Shown one piece after another: positions 17,144 to 24,085 of a stretch of DNA of 64,000 nt (position 1 is the first letter of the stretch; each line of letters begins with the position of its first letter). The notes below the pieces were generated by a model. That model had not been told where the DNA came from, did not search any database, and worked only from the letters and a program-made list of their open reading frames with translations. Source of the DNA: Corynebacterium vitaeruminis (GTDB taxonomy: Bacteria > Actinomycetota > Actinomycetes > Mycobacteriales > Mycobacteriaceae); assembly GCF_001054325.1 (NCBI RefSeq), contig NZ_JVVM01000016.1:41978-105977 (forward strand), given 5' to 3'. A program made the translations under genes and the position numbers.

Positions 17144-18367
17144 CTAATCAATGCTCACGCCGACCCACACTGGCTCGGGCACCAGGGTCACGCCGAAGGC
17201 CTTTTCCACACCAGCGCGCACATCACGAGCCAAAGCCACCAAGTCGGCGGCGGTCGTAGGCGTACCGTCGCCGGACTCCCCGCGGTTGGTCAGCGCCAGG
17301 GTGTGCTTAGTCGACAGTCGTGCGGGCGCACCGTCACCGGGGTAGCCCTTGGGGAACCCGGCGCGCTCGATAAGCCACGCCGCCGAGAGCTTCACACACC
17401 CCTCGTGGCCGGGGCCAGCGGGGAATGCGGGCATAGTCGCAGCCTCGTCAGCCCCACGCAGCGCGGCAACCTTTGCACGCACGGCCTCCACCGAGCTCTC
17501 CGGAATGATCGGGTTGGTAAAGAAAGAACCCGCCGACCAGGTATCCCGGTCTGCCTCATCGAGGACCATGCCCTTGCCGCGGCGCAGCTCAAGCACCTTT
17601 TCGCGCACCAGCTCAGCCGGCCTGCGAATCTCACCAGCCGCGGCCTCGGCCTCGTCGACACCCAGGCGCCGCGCCAGTTCGCCATAGCGAAGTGGCGCGG
17701 ACATGCCGTCCACACTGAGCTCAAACCGCACAGCCAGCACCACTGCCCGTGCGGTGAACTTCAGGTTCGAATAGCGGTAGGAAAGGTCGAGCGACTCCGG
17801 TTCCACCCACTCGACTGAGCCGGTCGCGCGATCGTAAAGCTGCACCGAGTCCAGGACCTGCGATACCTCAGCGCCGTATGCACCAACGTTCTGCACCGGC
17901 GTAGCCCCAGCCGAACCCGGAATACCCGACAGGCATTCCAGGCCGCCAAACCCGGCATCAACACTCATCTCCACGACCTCGTCCCAGACCGCACCGGCCT
18001 CGGCCTCCACAATCGCCGACACAGACTCCAGCCCGTGTCCGCGAGTGCTCATAGTCACGTTGTCAGCCTCGATCACCACGGCCACCAGCGGCTCGAGTTC
18101 ATCGGCCACCACCAGGTTGGATCCGCCTCCCACGATGAGGAGGGGCACGTTAGCGTCGTCAAGCGTGCGAACCACGTCAACAACGGCATCCGTGGTGGTA
18201 CACCGGGCAACCGCTCGCGGCACCCCGCCGAGGCGGAGCGTCGTCAAATCCGAGAAAGCGGTATGCGTGCTGAGCTCCACCCCCTCTAGCCCCGCAAGCC
18301 CATTGATGGCTTCTTCCATGTCGGAGGTCAGATGAATTGGGTTCGGCGATTGGTCGAGATTTTCCAC
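17144..18367 (-). CDS. murB: UDP-N-acetylenolpyruvoylglucosamine reductase
   Basis: Second committed step of peptidoglycan precursor synthesis; an FAD enzyme that reduces the enolpyruvyl group with NADPH. FAD-binding PCMH-type domain with LLIVGGGSNLVVAD and GLECLSGIPGSAGATPVQNVGAYG, then a carboxy-terminal domain with GSFFTNP (catalytic Ser region) and a final GVTLVPEPVWVG. I take GTG 18367 (407 residues) because TACGCT lies 6 nt upstream; ATG 18319 (391 residues) is the alternative but has no ribosome-binding site. It is divergent from the DUF2505 gene, 37 bp away. Confidence 0.94.
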   Translation of the reverse strand: MENLDQSPNPIHLTSDMEEAINGLAGLEGVELSTHTAFSDLTTLRLGGVPRAVARCTTTDAVVDVVRTLDDANVPLLIVGGGSNLVVADELEPLVAVVIEADNVTMSTRGHGLESVSAIVEAEAGAVWDEVVEMSVDAGFGGLECLSGIPGSAGATPVQNVGAYGAEVSQVLDSVQLYDRATGSVEWVEPESLDLSYRYSNLKFTARAVVLAVRFELSVDGMSAPLRYGELARRLGVDEAEAAAGEIRRPAELVREKVLELRRGKGMVLDEADRDTWSAGSFFTNPIIPESSVEAVRAKVAALRGADEAATMPAFPAGPGHEGCVKLSAAWLIERAGFPKGYPGDGAPARLSTKHTLALTNRGESGDGTPTTAADLVALARDVRAGVEKAFGVTLVPEPVWVGVSID

Positions 18368-18373
18368 GCCCCT

Positions 18374-18379
18374 AGCGTA
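18374..18379 (-). promoter_or_regulatory. -10 box TACGCT, leaderless promoter of murB
   Basis: TACGCT, 6 nt, then GTG 18367. Confidence 0.5.
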
Positions 18380-18391
18380 GTGCAAATTACG

Positions 18392-18397
18392 TATTAT
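18392..18397 (+). promoter_or_regulatory. -10 box TATTAT, leaderless promoter of the DUF2505 gene
   Basis: TATTAT, exactly 7 nt, then ATG 18405; close to the consensus TATAAT. Confidence 0.7.
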
Positions 18398-18404
18398 CAA
18401 GCGC

Positions 18405-18902
18405 ATGACTACGACTAACACGCACACCGTCAACTTCGACCAGCCGATTGAGAAGGTTTACGAGGCCCTCACCGACGCCGGTTTCTGGGAGAAGGTCGCA
18501 AACCGTTTCTCGGCAGCTGACGGCAAGGTGGAGAAGTTCGAGACCACTGACGCTGGCACGACCGTCGTGATTCGTCAGACCGTCGCTGCGGACAAGATTC
18601 CGGCGCAGGCCCAGAAGTTCGTGAAGTCCGGAGTCGGCATGACGCGCACGTTCGTCATCAGCCCGCTTACCGACGACGGCGCGAGCTCCACCGTGACCAC
18701 GGAAACCTCGGGCGTACCGGCATCCTTCAACGCGTCGCAGAAGCTCACCGCTCAGGGCGAAGGCGCGGTGCTGACCACCAACTCCGAGTTCGCCATCAAG
18801 GTGCCGCTGGTCGGTGGCAAGCTCGAGGAAAAGGCAGCTCCGTACCTGGAGCGTGTCCTCGATGCTGAGACCGCTGTGCTGGCGGACTACGTCGCTAAGT
18901 AG
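18405..18902 (+). CDS. DUF2505 family protein
   Basis: 165 residues with a START/SRPBCC-like layout: an early PIEKVYEALTDAGFWEKVANRF helix pair, several beta strands, and a long final helix (KAAPYLERVLDAETAVLADYVAK). This fold makes a hydrophobic pocket for lipid-like ligands, but no ligand is known for the family. Cytoplasmic; no signal peptide. Leaderless start from a strong TATTAT box. A 93-nt gap without features separates it from the DUF2993 gene. Confidence 0.85.
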   Translation: MTTTNTHTVNFDQPIEKVYEALTDAGFWEKVANRFSAADGKVEKFETTDAGTTVVIRQTVAADKIPAQAQKFVKSGVGMTRTFVISPLTDDGASSTVTTETSGVPASFNASQKLTAQGEGAVLTTNSEFAIKVPLVGGKLEEKAAPYLERVLDAETAVLADYVAK

Positions 18903-18995
18903 GTAGCGCACCGGGGGGCTTGCCGGGCTCGCGTGCGGATACCGGGTGGAGGAAAGTGGTAGCGACGGGGCCGTCGTTAAGCAAGACTGGGAACC

Positions 18996-19766
18996 ATGAG
19001 TTCTGCTAAACGCTCGTCGAGCGTCAAAGTCCTGCCCACTGTCCTCGGTGTCATCGTCGTGGTGGCGCTCATTGCGATTGCCGGGGAAATCGGCGTCCGG
19101 ATGTTCGTGAGCAAGGAGATTTCCGACGGTTACCGCACGTCCGCCGAAGAGCGCGGTGTGACCGTGACCGAGGACCCGAGCGTTTCCTTCGGTGCCCGCC
19201 CGATGCTGTTCGCGTTGGCAACGAAGTCCGTGCCCGCAATGGACTTAACTACTCCGGACACGTTGGAGGTCAAGAATCCGGAGGCGCTGAGTGGCGAGCC
19301 GGAAATTTCCGGCGACCCGGCGACGGAAGTGCACCTGGAAGACGTGGATCTGAGCAATCGCGCGGATCCGACTGCAGGGTCACTGCGAGTAGATGTCACA
19401 ATTCCACCGCAGCTGCTGCAGGCGCTGATTAACCGGGAAAGTGGAGCGCGCGCCACCACGCTCACGCCGCTTCCGGACGAAGGCCTGTTCAACATCGAGT
19501 TTTCCTCCGGATTTGCGACGTCCAAATTCCGCCCGATACCCAACGGCGGAAACATCGAAATCAACCTGGAGGGCGGCTCCGTTCTCGGTTTGAACCTCGA
19601 CGGCCTGGCCAGGTGGCTCGGGGAAGCCAGCGGCACCCTACTGAGCTATGAGATCGGCCATGGCATGCAGGTGGAGGAAGCACATGTCACCGGGGAGGGG
19701 CTGGCGCTGACGCTGACGGGCGCAAATCTGCCTTTGTCGACCGTGCGCGAACTTACCTTTAGCTAG
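18996..19766 (+). CDS. DUF2993 (LmeA-like) envelope protein
   Basis: 256 residues. A single amino-terminal hydrophobic helix (about 12-33, LPTVLGVIVVVALIAIAGEIG) acts as anchor or signal; the remainder is a beta-rich domain outside the membrane. The family is called LmeA-like after a mycobacterial phospholipid-binding protein needed for lipomannan elongation; function here is inferred by family only. The start ATG has GACTGGGAACC upstream, which is either a weak ribosome-binding site or a degenerate leaderless promoter (AAGACT, 7 nt). Confidence 0.82.
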   Translation: MSSAKRSSSVKVLPTVLGVIVVVALIAIAGEIGVRMFVSKEISDGYRTSAEERGVTVTEDPSVSFGARPMLFALATKSVPAMDLTTPDTLEVKNPEALSGEPEISGDPATEVHLEDVDLSNRADPTAGSLRVDVTIPPQLLQALINRESGARATTLTPLPDEGLFNIEFSSGFATSKFRPIPNGGNIEINLEGGSVLGLNLDGLARWLGEASGTLLSYEIGHGMQVEEAHVTGEGLALTLTGANLPLSTVRELTFS

Positions 19767-19770
19767 CAGG

Positions 19771-19776
19771 TAAGAT
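19771..19776 (+). promoter_or_regulatory. -10 box TAAGAT, leaderless promoter of purU
   Basis: TAAGAT, exactly 7 nt, then ATG 19784, just after the preceding stop codon. Confidence 0.6.
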
Positions 19777-19783
19777 ACCGAGA

Positions 19784-20689
19784 ATGACTCGCTCTCTCAT
19801 CACCGCAAATAGCGGTACTCCCACCGAGCGCCAGTACATCTTCTCGCTCGGCTGCCCAGACCGTACCGGTATCGTCTCCACTCTGTCGACATTCCTGTCC
19901 GACATTGGTGCGTGGATTACCGAGGCGGACTTCTTCTCCGACCCGGAGACCGGATGGTTTTTCACTCGCCAGGCTGTCCGCGCCGACGCGCTCGACCTGA
20001 CTGTAGAAGAGCTGCGCGAGAAGTTCGCTGAGCTCGTCGGCGATTGGGGTCCTGAGGTCCGTTGGAAGGTCACCGACAACGCTGTTCCGAAGCGCGCTGT
20101 CATTCTGGTGACGAAGGAGGGCCACTGCCTACAAGACCTGCTCGGCCGCGTCGCGCAGTCCGACTACCCGATGGAAATCGCTGCAGTCGTGGGTAACCAC
20201 CGCAATCTGGAGCCCCTGGCCGCAGCGTATGATATTCCTTTTCACCACGTGCCCTTCCCCAAGGATGCCGTCGGCAAGCGCAAGGCATTCGACGAGGTCG
20301 CCGAGATCGTTGACGCCGAGAACCCGGATGCCATCGTGCTCGCGCGCTTTATGCAGATCCTGCCGCCGGATCTGTGCGAGAAGTGGGAAGGCCGCGCCAT
20401 CAATATCCACCACAGCTTCCTGCCGTCGTTCATGGGCGCGCGCCCGTACCTGCAGGCTTATCGACGTGGTGTGAAGCTCATTGGTGCCACCTGCCACTAC
20501 GCCACTGAAGACCTCGACGACGGCCCGATTATCGAGCAGGACGTCATGCGTGTCTCCCACAAGTACACTGCTGCGGACATGCAGCGTGAGGGTCGCGATG
20601 CGGAGAAGCAGGTCCTCGCCCGTGGTCTGCGCTGGCATCTGGAAGACCGTGTGCAGGTCTACGGCAACCGCACTGTGGTGTTCCAGTAG
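19784..20689 (+). CDS. purU: Formyltetrahydrofolate deformylase
   Basis: Hydrolyses 10-formyl-tetrahydrofolate to formate and tetrahydrofolate, balancing one-carbon pools. 301 residues. An amino-terminal ACT-like sensor domain (SLGCPDRTGIVSTLSTFLSDIG, about 16-37) is followed by a formyltransferase-fold catalytic domain with NIHHSFLPSFMGARPY (Asn and His of the active site) and the Asp in ATEDLDDGPIIEQD. Complete. The 229-nt gap after it contains the palindrome at 20790-20862. Confidence 0.95.
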   Translation: MTRSLITANSGTPTERQYIFSLGCPDRTGIVSTLSTFLSDIGAWITEADFFSDPETGWFFTRQAVRADALDLTVEELREKFAELVGDWGPEVRWKVTDNAVPKRAVILVTKEGHCLQDLLGRVAQSDYPMEIAAVVGNHRNLEPLAAAYDIPFHHVPFPKDAVGKRKAFDEVAEIVDAENPDAIVLARFMQILPPDLCEKWEGRAINIHHSFLPSFMGARPYLQAYRRGVKLIGATCHYATEDLDDGPIIEQDVMRVSHKYTAADMQREGRDAEKQVLARGLRWHLEDRVQVYGNRTVVFQ

Positions 20690-20789
20690 GTGTCTGTGGT
20701 GATTCAGTAGGTTTTTGGGGCGCCAGACTTGGTCCACAAGGCCGGTCGGGTCTACACGCCTATGAAGCCGGTCCCGGCCTACGCCACAA

Positions 20790-20862
20790 AGAAAGTGTGC
20801 GCGCTTATGGCAGTTTCTGGGTGAAAAACCCAGTTGTTTTGCCATAAGCGCGCACACTTTCT
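20790..20862. repeat. Intergenic palindrome family, copy 2 (longest arms)
   Basis: Arms of 23 bp (20790-20812 and 20840-20862) match perfectly around a 27-nt loop; the core 19-bp arm is AGTGTGCGCGCTTATGGCA (20794-20812). The loop contains a perfect hairpin, CTGGGT (20817-20822) with ACCCAG (20828-20833). It lies between convergent purU and the DUF2516 gene. The flank CTTTCTTTG on the minus strand could give some termination, but there is no uninterrupted T run on either side. Confidence 0.9.
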
Positions 20863-20918
20863 CGGCTTTACGGGCTAATACTCGCCCTTAACCGCCTGAG
20901 ACTAATACCCGCCTGAGG

Positions 20919-21275
20919 TTAGTATCCGCCCTGTGCGTTGGACAGAATGTCCTTGATCTGTGGGCGGACATCGAGCCAGTAAATACCCGTGATGACCAGC
21001 CCGGCAATCAGCGGGATGCCCAGCATTGCCCAACCGAGCCACGGCAGCAGCAGGAAGATAGCCGAACCGACCAGCATGCCAGCCCAGACATTGCGGCTCT
21101 TGCGGTCTGCAGCGTCAAAGGCGTCCGCGCGGGTGGTGATGACAAGCACCGCACCAATCAGCGCCAAAATGCCAATAACAAACGGGATGGCGAACTGAAA
21201 CAGGACGTCCACGTAAACGGAAATCGCCATAAGCGGCGAATCCGTAAAGCTGGGCAAAGATGGTAACAGGCGCAC
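20919..21275 (-). CDS. DUF2516 family small membrane protein
   Basis: 118 residues with three hydrophobic helices (about 24-47, 65-80 and 82-98) and a short polar end. Family of unknown function, common in Corynebacterium and Mycobacterium. The start is GTG 21275, with AAAGGAG about 11 nt upstream; an internal ATG at codon 16 has no ribosome-binding site. Confidence 0.8.
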   Translation of the reverse strand: MRLLPSLPSFTDSPLMAISVYVDVLFQFAIPFVIGILALIGAVLVITTRADAFDAADRKSRNVWAGMLVGSAIFLLLPWLGWAMLGIPLIAGLVITGIYWLDVRPQIKDILSNAQGGY

Positions 21276-21354
21276 CGGGGGAACAACTCCTTTAACAGGT
21301 ATGCATTGCTTTTTACATGCTAACGCACACCGTCGGACGTGCTGGGTTGTGCTG

Positions 21355-22704
21355 CTAAATAACCCCGAATACTAAGGTCGACAGGGTGTAGATAGCCAAA
21401 CCGGCCAGTGATCCGACAACCGTGCCGTTAACGCGAATGAACTGCAGGTCGCGGCCGACCATCAGTTCAATTTTGTCGGAAGCTTCATCGGCATCCCAGC
21501 GCTCGACGGTCTCGGAAATAATCGAGGTGATCTCGCCTGCGTAGTTTTCAGCGATGAAGACGACAGCCGCTTCCAGACGGCGGTCCATTCGCTTGCGCAA
21601 CTCTGAATCGGACTGGACCCGCTCGCCGTAGCGGGCGGCCGTTTCCGAGACCTTTCGGCGGAGCAGGGAGTTCGGGTCGCGGGCCGCGTCGACAAGCTTT
21701 GCGGATGTTGACGCCCAAATCTTCGCCGGTGCCTGGGTAACGGCAGCGGACGAAAGAATGTCAGTCTTAATTTCTTCGACCTTGGCGATTGTTTTCTCGT
21801 CGTTCTGCAGGTCATTGGCTAGCTGCGTGAGGAAGCGGTGGAGCGCCAGACGTGCGTCGTGCTGCGGGTCGTGCTGCACCTGCCAGGTCCAATCGACCAG
21901 TTCGCGATAGACCTTGTCGCCGATGAGATCGTTGACAAAGCTAGGAGCCCAGGATGGGGCGCGCTCTCCGACGAGGCGGTCGATAAGGTTCTGCGAGCCC
22001 AGAGACTTCCGGTGCAGCCACTCGGTCATCTGTTGGACGATAGGCTCGGTGCGGCCCTCGTCGATAAGCTGCTCGAGCACTTTACCCGCCGGAGGGCCCC
22101 ACTCTGGGGCTGCAACCTCGTCGATAACTGCGGACTTCAGCACTGCAGCGGCGTCATCGGGGTCGATGGCCTCGAGTACGTTGCCGGTGAACTTGCCAAC
22201 CTCCGCCGACACTTTGTCGGCGTTTCCGGGAGCTACCAGCCATTCCCCGATGCGCTCTGGAATCTCGGCCTTACGCACCTTGTCCACAATCAGGGTGGGG
22301 TTCAGGAAGTTGTCGCCAACGAACTGCGCCAGAGACTCACCGACCTGGTCCTTCTTACGGCGGACGATAGCTGTGTGCGGGATGGGAATGCCGAGCGGGT
22401 GGCGGAACAGCGCTACGACTGCAAACCAGTCGGCGAGGGCACCGACCATACCGGCCTCAGAAGCAGCGCGAACGTAGCCCACCCACGCGGGCACGACCTC
22501 TCCTGCAGACAAGTGTGAAGACTCAATACCACGGCATGTGAAATACACGGCGGTTGCGATGACCAACAGCATGGTAGCGAAGGTCTTTGCCTTACGCAGT
22601 TGCGCACGTTTTTCCGCTTCAACCTCTGGCGATGGCCCGGGCACATCGAGACGATCCAAAGCCGAATCGGCAGCTGCCGGGAGCTTAGCGGCGTTGTTAT
22701 CCAT
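21355..22704 (-). CDS. DUF445 family membrane-associated protein
   Basis: 449 residues. A hydrophobic helix at about 41-58 is followed by the family signature GMVGALADWFAVVALFRHPLGIPIPHTAIV (shown here in parts as ALADWFAVVALFRHP), a long mostly helical soluble region and a final hydrophobic helix (GSLAGLAIYTLSTLVFGVI). YheB/YjiN-like; function unknown. The start is supported by TAATCT 6 nt upstream of ATG 22704. The promoter sits immediately beyond the sdh terminator, so the two units are separated tightly. Confidence 0.85.
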   Translation of the reverse strand: MDNNAAKLPAAADSALDRLDVPGPSPEVEAEKRAQLRKAKTFATMLLVIATAVYFTCRGIESSHLSAGEVVPAWVGYVRAASEAGMVGALADWFAVVALFRHPLGIPIPHTAIVRRKKDQVGESLAQFVGDNFLNPTLIVDKVRKAEIPERIGEWLVAPGNADKVSAEVGKFTGNVLEAIDPDDAAAVLKSAVIDEVAAPEWGPPAGKVLEQLIDEGRTEPIVQQMTEWLHRKSLGSQNLIDRLVGERAPSWAPSFVNDLIGDKVYRELVDWTWQVQHDPQHDARLALHRFLTQLANDLQNDEKTIAKVEEIKTDILSSAAVTQAPAKIWASTSAKLVDAARDPNSLLRRKVSETAARYGERVQSDSELRKRMDRRLEAAVVFIAENYAGEITSIISETVERWDADEASDKIELMVGRDLQFIRVNGTVVGSLAGLAIYTLSTLVFGVI

Positions 22705-22710
22705 GTGTAT

Positions 22711-22716
22711 AGATTA
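22711..22716 (-). promoter_or_regulatory. -10 box TAATCT, leaderless promoter of the DUF445 gene
   Basis: TAATCT, 6 nt, then ATG 22704. Confidence 0.5.
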
Positions 22717-22734
22717 GGCGTCGAAAACACGAAA

Positions 22735-22819
22735 ATGCCACCGCGCCCCTCAGTGTGCTGTTGGTGAGAGAGGTACACACGAGTGCTTCCCTACCCCAGC
22801 GCACTGAGCGCGGTGGCAT
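22735..22819 (-). terminator. Long-stem terminator of the sdh operon
   Basis: 22735-22760 and 22797-22819 form a stem of about 23 bp with a two-base CC bulge and one mismatch, around a 36-nt loop. On the minus strand the stem is followed by GGCATTTTCGTGTTTTCG. A second, smaller hairpin GCCCCT-TTTAAC-AGGGGC lies at 22874-22891, nearer the last gene. Confidence 0.75.
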
Positions 22820-22896
22820 CAGCTGTGGAGGTGCTAGTTCAAAAGGCTAGCGCTGCATCCGCCTAGAGGCCAGCCCCTTTTAACAGGGGCACGCCT

Positions 22897-23295
22897 TTAG
22901 TGGTGAGTGCCGAATTCCTTTCGGTAGGCCTTGTAGTCACGACGACCGATGGAGATGCAGGCAACACCCGCGATAACCATGATCAGTCCAACTACCAGGC
23001 CAGCCCACATGAATACGCTGCCGTCGAAGTTCCAACCACCGGTGTAGTCGGTGTAGCTGGCGGCATCCTTAGCCAGGAAACCGTTGCTGTGAGAGGCAGC
23101 AGTCTGGTCGGCAAAAATGGTCGTTGCGAGACCGAAAATGAAGGTACCCCAGGCCGCCAGAGAGGCGAGCATGAGACCCATGCCAATCCAGGTAATGCTC
23201 TTGTGGAGCGAGGAGTACTCAGCATTCATGCTCTGAGGCACGTAACCGTCGACGAAGTGCTCTTCGCCCTGGTAACGCTTGACTGCATTCGCCAT
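22897..23295 (-). CDS. Small membrane protein at the end of the sdhCAB operon (Cg0448-like)
   Basis: 132 residues: a polar head (1-30), one membrane helix about 33-60 (SITWIGMGLMLASLAAWGTF), an external-looking polar loop rich in Thr, Asp and Tyr, a second helix (VFMWAGLVVGLIMVIAGVAC), and a basic tail (RRDYKAYRKEFGTHH). The same kind of gene follows sdhB in C. glutamicum. It may be an accessory of the succinate dehydrogenase complex; no function is established. 40 nt separate it from sdhB. Confidence 0.82.
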   Translation of the reverse strand: MANAVKRYQGEEHFVDGYVPQSMNAEYSSLHKSITWIGMGLMLASLAAWGTFIFGLATTIFADQTAASHSNGFLAKDAASYTDYTGGWNFDGSVFMWAGLVVGLIMVIAGVACISIGRRDYKAYRKEFGTHH

Positions 23296-23335
23296 AATCT
23301 ATGTCCCTTCTGGAAAACTCTAATTGAGAAAGAGT

Positions 23336-24085
23336 TTAGTCGTCCTTACCGCGGAAGAACGAACGAGCTCGTTCCTTGGTAACGGCGGCAACCGCAGTCA
23401 GCGGGATACCTGCCGGGCAGACGTCTGCACATTCACCATAGAGGGAGCACGGACCGAAGGTGCCTTCGACCTCGTCAACCATCTTGCGGGCACGCTTGCC
23501 ACGCTCTTCCTTACCCATCGGGACCAGGGAGAGGTGAACCAGCTTTGCGCCGGTGAACAGGTGGGCAGCACCGTTCGGGCAAGCTGCTACACAAGCACCG
23601 CAGCCGATGCAGGCTGCGTGGTCAAGTGCAAACTCAGCGGTTTCGTGGTTCAGGTGCAGAGTATCTGCATCCGGGGCGGTACCAGCGTTGATGGAGACGT
23701 AGCCACCCTGCTCGAGGACACGGTCCAGAGCGGAGCGGTCAACGACCATGTCCTTGATGACCGGGTATGCGGCGGAGCGCATCGGCTCGATCTTCAGGGT
23801 GTCACCATCGCTGAACTGGTGCAGGCGCTGCTGACAGGTCGGGGTGTTCTGGCCCGGGCCGTGCGGACGACCGTTGACGTTCAGACCACAGGTACCACAG
23901 ATACCCTCACGGCAGTCAGATGCGAACGCGAACGGCTCCTTGCCGGACTCGACGTACTTGGAGTTGACGTGGTCAAGCAGCTCCAGGATCGACATCTCTG
24001 CGACGGCGTCGTCAACGTCAACGGATTCAAAGTGTCCCTCGACGTTCGGACCTGCTTGGCGCCAGATTTCAAGGTGCAGTTTCAT
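23336..24085 (-). CDS. sdhB: Succinate dehydrogenase iron-sulphur subunit
   Basis: 249 residues from ATG 24085 (the open frame upstream lies inside sdhA). Amino-terminal 2Fe-2S ferredoxin domain with CREGICGTCGLNVNG and a later CQQR; carboxy-terminal clusters in CIGCGACVAACPNG and CSLYGECADVCPAGIP, which bind the 4Fe-4S and 3Fe-4S centres. Passes electrons from SdhA flavin to the menaquinone site in SdhC. The start overlaps the sdhA stop by one base (TAATG), so translation is coupled. Confidence 0.96.
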   Translation of the reverse strand: MKLHLEIWRQAGPNVEGHFESVDVDDAVAEMSILELLDHVNSKYVESGKEPFAFASDCREGICGTCGLNVNGRPHGPGQNTPTCQQRLHQFSDGDTLKIEPMRSAAYPVIKDMVVDRSALDRVLEQGGYVSINAGTAPDADTLHLNHETAEFALDHAACIGCGACVAACPNGAAHLFTGAKLVHLSLVPMGKEERGKRARKMVDEVEGTFGPCSLYGECADVCPAGIPLTAVAAVTKERARSFFRGKDD

